64,000 nucleotides of DNA from an uncultured Serinicoccus sp. (GTDB lineage Bacteria; Actinomycetota; Actinomycetes; Actinomycetales; Dermatophilaceae). Both the position numbers and the translations under genes were made by a program. Of this stretch, positions 42,081 through 48,731 are shown piece after piece. The notes beneath the pieces were generated by a model that was not told where the DNA came from, did not search any database, and worked only from the letters and a program-made list of their open reading frames with translations. The stretch is taken from contig NZ_CANKYH010000008.1 in the NCBI RefSeq assembly GCF_947487915.1, forward strand, positions 212,640 to 276,639. The letters are read 5' to 3'. Within the stretch, counting starts at the first letter, position 1. Every line of letters starts with the position of its first letter.

Positions 42081-43046
42081 ATGCCGTTGCGCCACACCCT
42101 CCTCGCCGTCCTGGTCGCGGCGCTGTGGGGCCTGAACTTCCTGGCCATCCACGCGTCGCTCGAGCACTTCCCGCCGCTGTTTCTCGTCGCGCTGCGCTTC
42201 GCGGTGCTGGCCGTGCCGACCCTGCTGCTGGTGCCCCGGCCGCAGGTGCCGGTGCGGTGGCTGGTGGGCTACGGGCTGGGGTTCGGGACGCTGCAGTTCG
42301 TCGGGCTCTACCTCGGGATGGCCGCTGGTTTCCCCGCCGGGCTGGCCTCGCTCGTGCTGCAGGCGTCGGCGCCGTTCACCGTCTTGCTGGGCGTGCTGCT
42401 GCTGGGGGAGCGGCTCACCCCGCGGAGGGCCGTCGGGGTGGGCGTCGCGGTGCTGGGCCTGGTCGTCGTCGGGGCGAGCCGGGCCGACGGGAGCGCCGGG
42501 CAGCTCCTGCCCTTCCTGCTCGTCGTGCTCGGCGCGTTCGGGTGGGCGATCGGCAACCTGTCCAGCCGGCTCGCCGCCCCGCCCAACCCGCTGCACCTCA
42601 CGCTGTGGATGTCGGTCGTGCCGCCGCTGCCGATGCTGGCGGTGTCGCTGCTGGTCGAGGGGCCGGGAGAGATCGGGGCCGCGCTCGCGACCTCCGGCAC
42701 CACCGCGGCGCTGCCGGCCTGGCTGGGGCTGGCCTACACCGTCGTGCTCGGCACGGTCGTCGGCTCGGGGATCTGGGTGTGGCTCCTGGCCCGCCACCCG
42801 GCCGGCGTCGTCGCGCCCTTCTCGATGCTGGTGCCGGTGGTCGGCATCTCGGCGGCGTGGTGGGCGCTCGGCGAGCGCCCGACGGTGCTCGAGCTCAGCG
42901 GTGGGGCGCTCGTCGTGGGCGGGGTGCTCTGGGCAGCCCGGCGAGGGCGGCCTGCCGCCGCCGGCCTCGCGCCGGTGGGGCTCGACCCGGTGGGGCTCGA
43001 CGGCGACGAGGTGCCGGTCACGGCTGCCGGGGCGCCACGGCCCTGA
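42081..43046 (+). CDS. EamA-family (DMT) transporter
   Basis: 321 aa from ATG 42081. Ten hydrophobic segments in two EamA repeats (LLAVLVAALWGLNFLAIHASLEHFPPLFLVALRFAVLA.. and LLVVLGAFGWAIGNLSSRLA..), with LLGERLTPRRAVGVGVAVLGLVVV at the end of the first. YdcZ/RhaT-like metabolite exporter, probably under control of the divergent LysR. Confidence 0.92.
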   Translation: MPLRHTLLAVLVAALWGLNFLAIHASLEHFPPLFLVALRFAVLAVPTLLLVPRPQVPVRWLVGYGLGFGTLQFVGLYLGMAAGFPAGLASLVLQASAPFTVLLGVLLLGERLTPRRAVGVGVAVLGLVVVGASRADGSAGQLLPFLLVVLGAFGWAIGNLSSRLAAPPNPLHLTLWMSVVPPLPMLAVSLLVEGPGEIGAALATSGTTAALPAWLGLAYTVVLGTVVGSGIWVWLLARHPAGVVAPFSMLVPVVGISAAWWALGERPTVLELSGGALVVGGVLWAARRGRPAAAGLAPVGLDPVGLDGDEVPVTAAGAPRP

Positions 43047-43119
43047 CGCCGCGCGCGGGGCTTCTCGCTGCTGGGGCCCGGCCGGCCCCTCCGCACACAC
43101 CGCCGGCCCCTCCTGCCGA

Positions 43120-43189
43120 GCCTGAGCAGAGAAAGGCTCCCGACGCAGGTGCTGCAACCCCTGAGTCGGGACTTCTTCTTTGCCCAGCC
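43120..43189. repeat. 70-bp palindromic interspersed repeat, copy 3
   Basis: Left arm GCCTGAGCAGAGAAAGG is intact. The right arm is degenerate (TTCTTTGCCCAGCC instead of TTCTCTGCTCAGGC). The centre is close to copy 2. Only 12 bp separate it from copy 4. Confidence 0.85.
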
Positions 43190-43201
43190 AGGGCCTGCCG
43201 C

Positions 43202-43271
43202 GCCTGAGCAGAGAAAGGCTCCCGAGGCGGGCGATATAACTCGCGAGTCGGGCATGTTTCTCTGCTCAGGC
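43202..43271. repeat. 70-bp palindromic interspersed repeat, copy 4
   Basis: Same orientation as copy 3. Arms GCCTGAGCAGAGAAA and TTTCTCTGCTCAGGC are intact, with the centre changed to CCGAGGCGGG..ACTCGCGAGTCGGGC, which keeps the inner hairpin by compensatory changes. Confidence 0.88.
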
Positions 43272-43321
43272 TCTTGGTCGTGCGCAGCCACCTCGCTCAG
43301 GGCATCCGGCGCAGCGCTGTT

Positions 43322-43395
43322 GCGCGTCCAGTGCGGGCCTGCCGCGCGTCCAGTGCGGGCCTGCCGCGCGTCCGGTGCGCGTCCGGTGCGGGACG
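43322..43395. repeat. 22-bp minisatellite upstream of the cysteine leader
   Basis: GCGCGTCCAGTGCGGGCCTGCC repeats at 43322, 43344 and 43366, then a half unit at 43377 (11-bp step). Lies between copy 4 of the 70-bp palindrome and the cysH promoter. Confidence 0.75.
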
Positions 43396-43456
43396 GCCGG
43401 TGGCGGTGGGTACCCAACGGCTTGTGATCCTACGGATAACTGGGCATGATGGGTGC

Positions 43457-43543
43457 ATGCTCTCTCGGGGTTGGCACCTCACGACCTGCCACGAAGTGGA
43501 CCTCCTGCGCGTCAGCAGCATGCTGATGCGCCGCTGTCGCTGA
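43457..43543 (+). CDS. Cysteine-responsive leader peptide
   Basis: 28 aa from ATG 43457: MLSRGWHLTTCHEVDLLRVSS continuing to MLMRRCR. The pattern H-x-V-D-L-x-R-V-S-S and a terminal Cys-Arg is the signature of small actinobacterial leader peptides found upstream of sulfur assimilation genes. It lies 113 nt before the cysH start. Ribosome progress over the Cys codons probably senses cysteine supply. Confidence 0.8.
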   Translation: MLSRGWHLTTCHEVDLLRVSSMLMRRCR

Positions 43544-43656
43544 ACCCCGTCCGTCCCCACCGGGTCGCCGCGGACCCACCGCAGCGCCGGGGCCGACCAC
43601 GGCTCCGTCTGCGCCTCGACGCGCGACCCAGCCCAGCGACATACCCCGAGGTGACC

Positions 43657-44424
43657 ATGAGCACGACCACCCTGCACCTGGCGTCCCCCACCGAACGCGA
43701 CCAGCGCGCACGCCTGCGAGCCCTCGCCGCCGACGCGGCGGAGGAGCTGACCGGAGCCGACGCCGACACCGTGCTGGCCTGGGCCGCGCGGACCTTCGGC
43801 GCCCGGCTCGCGGTGACCTCGAGCATGGCCGAGGCGGTGCTGCCGCATCTCGCCTCCCGGCACCGGCCGGGCGTCGACGTGCTCTTCCTCGACACCGGCT
43901 ACCACTTCGAGCAGACCCTGCGCACCCGCGACCGGGTCGCCCAGGAGCTCGACGTCTCCGTCGTCGACGTGCGGCCGCAGCGCACCGTGGCCGAGCAGGA
44001 CGCCGAGCTCGGACCCCGGCTGCACGACCGTGACCCCGGCGCCTGCTGCGCCCGGCGCAAGGTCGAGCCGCTGCGCCGGGCGCTGGCCGGGTACGACGCG
44101 TGGGTCACCGGCGTGCGCCGGGCCGAGGGCCCGACCCGGGCGGGCACACCGCTGGTGGCCTTCGACGAGTCGTTCGGGGTCGTCAAGCTCAACCCGCTCG
44201 CGGCCTGGAGCGACGAGGAGGTCGCGCTCTACGCCGAGCTCCACGACCTGCCGGTCAACCCGCTGCTGGACCAGGGCTACCCTTCGATCGGGTGCGGCCC
44301 GTGCACCCGCAGGGTTGCCCCGGGCGAGGACCCCAGGGCGGGCCGCTGGTCGGGCTTCACCAAGACCGAGTGCGGCCTGCACGGCGGTCCGGCAGCCGAC
44401 GAGCGCGAGAGGGAGGCGTCATGA
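43657..44424 (+). CDS. cysH: Assimilatory APS/PAPS reductase CysH
   Basis: 255 aa from ATG 43657. PP-loop ATPase-like fold with VTSSMAEAVLPHL, VLFLDTGYHFEQTL. Cys pairs CCARRKVEPL and CGPCTRRV show the 4Fe-4S type, so adenylyl-sulfate (APS) is the likely substrate, and TKTECGLH carries the catalytic Cys. Makes sulfite in sulfate assimilation. First structural gene after the leader peptide; ATGA overlap with cysG. Confidence 0.93.
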   Translation: MSTTTLHLASPTERDQRARLRALAADAAEELTGADADTVLAWAARTFGARLAVTSSMAEAVLPHLASRHRPGVDVLFLDTGYHFEQTLRTRDRVAQELDVSVVDVRPQRTVAEQDAELGPRLHDRDPGACCARRKVEPLRRALAGYDAWVTGVRRAEGPTRAGTPLVAFDESFGVVKLNPLAAWSDEEVALYAELHDLPVNPLLDQGYPSIGCGPCTRRVAPGEDPRAGRWSGFTKTECGLHGGPAADEREREAS

Positions 44425-45743
44425 GCGGACCGTTCCTGCTGGGGCTGTCCCTGTCGGGGCGGCGGGTCGTCGCCGTGGGCGGCGGGCCCGTCACCGCCCG
44501 CCGGGTCGCGGACCTGCTCGCCGAGGGCGCCGTCGTCGAGGTCGTCGCGCCGCAGCTGTGCCCCGCGCTGGCCGCGCTGCTGTCCGACGGCACGACCCTG
44601 TCGTGGACCCCGCGCCGGTATGCCGGTGCCCCCGACCTCGACGGAGCCTTCCTCGTGCACACCGCGACCGGCGACCCCGCGACCGACCGACAGGTCGCCG
44701 CGGACGCCGAGGCACGGCATACCTTCTGCATCAGCGCCGGGGACGCGGCCGCCGGGAGCGCGCAGGTCCCGGCCCGTGCCGCCGTGCCGACCCCGGCCGG
44801 AGAGGTCCGGGTGGCGGTGCACGCCGGGGGCGACCCCCGCCGCGCCGCGAGCATCCGCACCGACCTCGCCGACCACCTGACCAGCGGCGTCGTCGACCTG
44901 CGCGCCCGGCGCCCGCACGGCGGCTGGGTGGCGCTGGTGGGCGCCGGGCCCGGCGACGAGCAGCTCCTCACCCGCCGCGCCACCACCCTGCTGGCGGCGG
45001 CCGACGTCGTCGTCGCCGACCGACTGGTGCCGCAGGCCGTGCTCGCGCGGCTGCCCGAGACCGTGCGCGTGGTCGACGTCGGCAAGCAGCCGCAGCACCA
45101 CCCGGTGCCGCAGCAGGAGATCAACCGCATCCTCGTCCAGGAGGCGCTGCGCGGGTATGGCGTCGTGCGGCTCAAGGGGGGTGACCCCTACGTCCTCGGT
45201 CGCGGCGGTGAGGAGCGGGCTGCCTGTGCGGAGGCGGGGGTGCCGGTCGAGGTCGTCCCCGGGATCACCAGCGCCGTGTCGGTGCCCGCCGCCGCGGGCA
45301 TCCCCGTTACCCACCGGGGGGTGGCCCGTGGCTTCACCGTGGTGACCGGGCACGAGGAGCTGCCCGGGCTGCCCACCGGCACCGACCACACCCTGGTCGT
45401 GCTCATGGGCGTCGCCGGGCTGCGGGAGACCGCCGCGCGTCTGGTCGAGGCGGGGCGGCCGGGGGACTGCCCGGTTGGCATCGTCGAGCGTGGCTGGACC
45501 GCCGAGCAACGGGTCACCCTCGGCGCCCTCGCCGACATCGCCGACCGGGCCGAGCAGGTCGGCGTCACCTCGCCCGCCGTCGTCGTCGTGGGTGACGTCG
45601 TCACCCTGGCCCACGGGTGGGCGGAGCAGGTCGAGGGAGCAGCCGGGCCCGGCGCCGGACCCCGCGACGAGCCGGTCGTCGGTCCCCTCGACGCGCACAC
45701 GGCAGCCCGGCTGGCCCGCCTCGCCGCCCACGCCGTCGCATGA
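44421..45743 (+). CDS. cysG: Siroheme synthase CysG (dehydrogenase/chelatase N-domain plus uroporphyrinogen-III methyltransferase)
   Basis: 440 aa. N-terminal NAD-binding VVAVGGGPVTARRVADLLAEGA (precorrin-2 dehydrogenase domain). From about residue 170: WVALVGAGPGDEQLLTRRATTLLAAADVVVADRLV, VVRLKGGDPYVLGRGGEE, VVPGITSAVSVPAAAGIPVTHRG, the SUMT domain. Makes the siroheme cofactor of sulfite and nitrite reductases, consistent with the cysH neighbour. Confidence 0.93.
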   Translation: MSGPFLLGLSLSGRRVVAVGGGPVTARRVADLLAEGAVVEVVAPQLCPALAALLSDGTTLSWTPRRYAGAPDLDGAFLVHTATGDPATDRQVAADAEARHTFCISAGDAAAGSAQVPARAAVPTPAGEVRVAVHAGGDPRRAASIRTDLADHLTSGVVDLRARRPHGGWVALVGAGPGDEQLLTRRATTLLAAADVVVADRLVPQAVLARLPETVRVVDVGKQPQHHPVPQQEINRILVQEALRGYGVVRLKGGDPYVLGRGGEERAACAEAGVPVEVVPGITSAVSVPAAAGIPVTHRGVARGFTVVTGHEELPGLPTGTDHTLVVLMGVAGLRETAARLVEAGRPGDCPVGIVERGWTAEQRVTLGALADIADRAEQVGVTSPAVVVVGDVVTLAHGWAEQVEGAAGPGAGPRDEPVVGPLDAHTAARLARLAAHAVA

Positions 45744-45795
45744 GCCCGGCGTCGGCTTCCGCCCGCCTGCCTCGACCGCTCACCCTCGTCGTCGC

Positions 45796-46515
45796 ATGAA
45801 CCGGCCCCTCGTCGTCGCCGCGCACGGCACCGCCAGCCCGGAGGGCCAGGCGGTCGTCCGTGGGTGCGCGGACCGTGCCGCCGCTGCACTCGGTATGCCG
45901 GTCCCCGCCCTCGTCGGCTACGTCGACGTCTGCGGACCGACCCTGGACGAGGTGCTGGCCGACGTCGCCGACCCGGTGGTGGTGCCGTTCTTCCTCGCCT
46001 CGGGGTACCACGTGAGGCACGACGTGCCCTCGGCGCTCGCGGCGCTGCCGGGATCCACGCTCACCCCGGCCCTCGGTGCCGCCGACGAGGTCGTCGACGC
46101 CCTGGCCGACCGGGTCCGCGCGGTCGACGCGGAGGCCGACGCGGTCCTCGTGGTGGGGGCCGGCTCCAGCGTCGACGCCGCCCGCGCCGAGGTGGCGCGG
46201 GTCGCCGAGCTGGTCGGCTCCCGGCTGGGAGCGGAGACCGCCACGGCCTTCCTCAGCGGCCCCGGCCCGCGGGCGGCGTGCGCGCTCACCGCGCTGCGGA
46301 TCGCCGGGCATACCCGCGTCGTGCTGGCCACCCACCTGCTCTCGCCCGGGTACTTCGCGACGAAGGCCCAGCGGGTCGCCGAGGCGGGGGGTGCGGTCGC
46401 CACCGAGCCGCTCGGCACCCACGACCTCCTCCGCGACCTGGTCGTCCGCCGCTACCGCGAGGCCGTGGCCGAGTCCTCGGACCACTCGCACGCAGAAGGT
46501 GTTCCTCTGCCGTGA
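45796..46515 (+). CDS. cbiX: Sirohydrochlorin chelatase CbiX-like
   Basis: 239 aa. Two CbiX repeats: LVVAAHGTASPEGQAVVRG with the metal-binding His, VVPFFLASGYHVRHDVPSAL with the second His. Inserts iron (or cobalt) into sirohydrochlorin; in this operon ferrochelation for siroheme is expected. The last residues, SHAEGVPLP, are encoded by the degenerate palindrome at 46490. Confidence 0.9.
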   Translation: MNRPLVVAAHGTASPEGQAVVRGCADRAAAALGMPVPALVGYVDVCGPTLDEVLADVADPVVVPFFLASGYHVRHDVPSALAALPGSTLTPALGAADEVVDALADRVRAVDAEADAVLVVGAGSSVDAARAEVARVAELVGSRLGAETATAFLSGPGPRAACALTALRIAGHTRVVLATHLLSPGYFATKAQRVAEAGGAVATEPLGTHDLLRDLVVRRYREAVAESSDHSHAEGVPLP

Positions 46516-46530
46516 GTCATCACGACACCG
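46490..46530. repeat. Degenerate relative of the 58-bp palindrome, overlapping the cbiX stop
   Basis: From 46490 the 40 bp align without gaps to 23467-23506 with 29 identities by hand, including CATCACGAC. An internal inverted repeat GGTGT..ACACC remains (46498-46502, 46525-46529). It supplies the final codons and stop of cbiX. Confidence 0.6.
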
Positions 46531-46580
46531 GTACAGCTCCTGGGTAGAAGACCCCGGCGACGTGCCCGAGGATGACGGGT

Positions 46581-47078
46581 ATGCCTACGCCACCGCAGGC
46601 CCCGGACCGGGGCGGCTGGTTCACCTTCCGCGAGGACTGGACCCTGCCGGTCGAGCCCGCGGTGGCGCTGGAGCGGCTCGTCGACCTGGGGGCATACCCG
46701 ACGTGGTGGCGGCAGGTGCGCTCCGTCGAGCAGATGAGCCCGGACCGGGCGCGGGTCCGGGCGCGCTCCGTGCTGCCCGTCCCCCTCGACCTGGTCCTGA
46801 GTCGTGAGCAGGAGGACCGGGAGGCCGGGCGGCTGCGGGTCGGCATCGAGGGCGACCTGCACGGGTATGTCGAGGTGCAGGTCACTCCGGCCCCCGGCGG
46901 CTGCCGCGTCGTCTGGGAGCAGCGGGTGCTGCTGGCCAAGCCCGGCCTGCGCCACCTGGCCGCGCTGCCGCCCGCCCGGTGGGTGCTGCGCGCCAACCAC
47001 GCCGCGATGATGCGCTCGGCCCACGCGGGCCTCGGCCGCGCGGATGCCCCGCCCCGGGTGCGCGGCCCCCACGCCTGA
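46581..47078 (+). CDS. SRPBCC family protein
   Basis: 165 aa from ATG 46581 (in a GTATGCC word); the alternative start at 46572 adds three residues. FTFREDWTLPVEPAVALERLVDLGAYPTWWRQVRSVEQ is a polyketide-cyclase/START-type start, and a C-terminal helix LRHLAALPPARWVLRANHAAMMR follows. Unknown ligand. Confidence 0.8.
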   Translation: MPTPPQAPDRGGWFTFREDWTLPVEPAVALERLVDLGAYPTWWRQVRSVEQMSPDRARVRARSVLPVPLDLVLSREQEDREAGRLRVGIEGDLHGYVEVQVTPAPGGCRVVWEQRVLLAKPGLRHLAALPPARWVLRANHAAMMRSAHAGLGRADAPPRVRGPHA

Positions 47079-47187
47079 CGAGCACGCCAGAGGGGTCGGG
47101 GGGTCCGGCTCCCAGATGCCTTCCAGGGTGGGGCGTGAGAGGTTGGGTCAGTCCCCACTCGTCACTCCCGTCTCCGAGGAGCGCTCC

Positions 47188-48549
47188 ATGCTGTCCACCC
47201 TCGACCGCGAGCGCACCGTCGCCGGACCCGGGTTCAACCGGTGGTTCGTGCCGCCCGCGGCGCTGGCCGTGCACCTGTCCATCGGGCAGGTCTACGCGTT
47301 CAGCGTCTTCAACATCCCCCTCGAGGAGCGCTTCGGCGCCTCGGCCACGGCCGTGTCGATCATCTTCTCGATCTCCATCGTCATGCTCGGTCTGTCCGCC
47401 GCGGTGCTGGGCACCTGGGTGGAGCGCAACGGGCCGCGCAAGACGATGGCCGTCTCTGCCGCGCTGTGGGTTGCGGGCTTCCTCGTCTCGGCGCTCGGCG
47501 TCTCGGTCGGTCAGCTGTGGATCGTCTACCTCGGCTACGGCGTGCTCGGCGGCATCGGCCTCGGGCTGGGCTACATCTCCCCGGTCTCCACCCTCATCAA
47601 GTGGTTCCCCGACCGACCCGGTCTCGCCACGGGCCTGGCGATCATGGGCTTCGGCGGCGGCGCGCTCATCGCCTCCCCGCTGAGCAACCGGCTCCTCGGT
47701 CTCTACGGCGGCGAGGACGTGGTGGCCGGCCTGGTCCCGACCTTCCTCACCCTCGCCGTGGTGTATGCCGTGCTCATGGGCCTGGGTGCGTACGTCATCC
47801 GGGTCCCCGCGGACGACTGGACGCCGGAGGGCTGGACCCCGCCGCAGGAGTCGGACGAGTCGTCGATGCGCACGACCGCGGACGTGAGCGCCCGCACCGC
47901 GCTGGGCACCCCGCAGTTCTGGCTGCTGTGGACGGTGCTCTTCTGCAACGTCACGGCCGGCATCGGCATCCTCGCGCAGGCCTCACCCATCGTGCAGAAC
48001 TTCTTCCCCGGCGTCGGCGCGGCCGCGGCCGCGGGCTTCGTGAGCCTCCTCAGCCTGGCCAACATGGCCGGCCGGCTCGTGTGGTCCTCGACCTCCGACG
48101 TCATCGGCCGCAAGCCGACCTACATGCTCTACCTGGGCGTGGGGGCGTTGCTCTACCTCGGGGTCGCGACCTTCGGCCGGTCCTCGCTGCTGCTCTTCGT
48201 GCTCATGAGCGTGGTCATCCTCAGCTTCTACGGCGGCGGCTTCGCCACCATCCCGGCCTATCTCAAGGACCTCTTCGGCGGGCTGCAGGTGGGGGCCATC
48301 CACGGTCGGCTGCTCACCGCCTGGTCGGCGGCCGGCATCGCCGGACCGCTCATCGTCTCCGGCATCCAGGACCTGCAGACCGCGCGCGGCGAGGAGGGCG
48401 CAGACCTCTACCTGCTGTCCCTCTACATCATGGTCGGCGTGCTCGTCGTCGGGTTCATCGCGAACCTGCTCGTCAAGCCGGTCGACGAGCGCCACCACGA
48501 GCCCGAACCGGACCCCGACCAGCTCGAGAGCGAAGGAGCGCCCGCATGA
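47188..48549 (+). CDS. OFA-family MFS transporter (oxalate/formate antiporter type)
   Basis: 453 aa. 12 TM segments. The N-terminus NRWFVPPAALAVHLSIGQVYAFSVFNIPLEERFG, LGYGVLGGIGLGLGYISPVSTLIKWFPDRPGLATGLAIMGFGGGAL and a C-terminal GGGFATIPAYLKDLFG match the OFA group. The following small membrane protein and FdhF-like oxidoreductase suggest formate or oxalate handling. ATGA overlap with the small subunit. Confidence 0.92.
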   Translation: MLSTLDRERTVAGPGFNRWFVPPAALAVHLSIGQVYAFSVFNIPLEERFGASATAVSIIFSISIVMLGLSAAVLGTWVERNGPRKTMAVSAALWVAGFLVSALGVSVGQLWIVYLGYGVLGGIGLGLGYISPVSTLIKWFPDRPGLATGLAIMGFGGGALIASPLSNRLLGLYGGEDVVAGLVPTFLTLAVVYAVLMGLGAYVIRVPADDWTPEGWTPPQESDESSMRTTADVSARTALGTPQFWLLWTVLFCNVTAGIGILAQASPIVQNFFPGVGAAAAAGFVSLLSLANMAGRLVWSSTSDVIGRKPTYMLYLGVGALLYLGVATFGRSSLLLFVLMSVVILSFYGGGFATIPAYLKDLFGGLQVGAIHGRLLTAWSAAGIAGPLIVSGIQDLQTARGEEGADLYLLSLYIMVGVLVVGFIANLLVKPVDERHHEPEPDPDQLESEGAPA

Positions 48550-48698
48550 GCGACTCCCCGTCCAGCACCGCCGAGCGCCCCGAGGGCGCAGACGCGGCAG
48601 GGCGCACCGCGGCCGTCGTCCTGTGGGTGATCGTCAGCGCGGGCCTGCTCTACGGCATCGGCGAGACCGTCGCCCGGGTCACCCAGCTCTTCGGCTGA
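48546..48698 (+). CDS. Small single-TM subunit of the OFA transporter
   Basis: 50 aa: hydrophilic N-terminus, then AAVVLWVIVSAGLLYGIGETVARVTQLFG, one TM helix. Overlaps the OFA transporter gene by 4 bp. Such small partners are regularly encoded behind OFA transporters in actinobacteria. Confidence 0.8.
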   Translation: MSDSPSSTAERPEGADAAGRTAAVVLWVIVSAGLLYGIGETVARVTQLFG

Positions 48699-48731
48699 CC
48701 CGCCGCCCCACGACATACCAGGAGGATCCCC

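Larger units (their letters stand above)
43047..43456. other. 410-bp intergenic region holding repeats
   Basis: No gene is seen. The stretch is mostly occupied by two 70-bp palindromes (43120, 43202) and a 22-bp minisatellite (43322). The last 40 bp (TGATCCTACGGATAACTG) are AT-richer and probably contain the promoter of the cysteine leader peptide and cysH. Confidence 0.7.
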
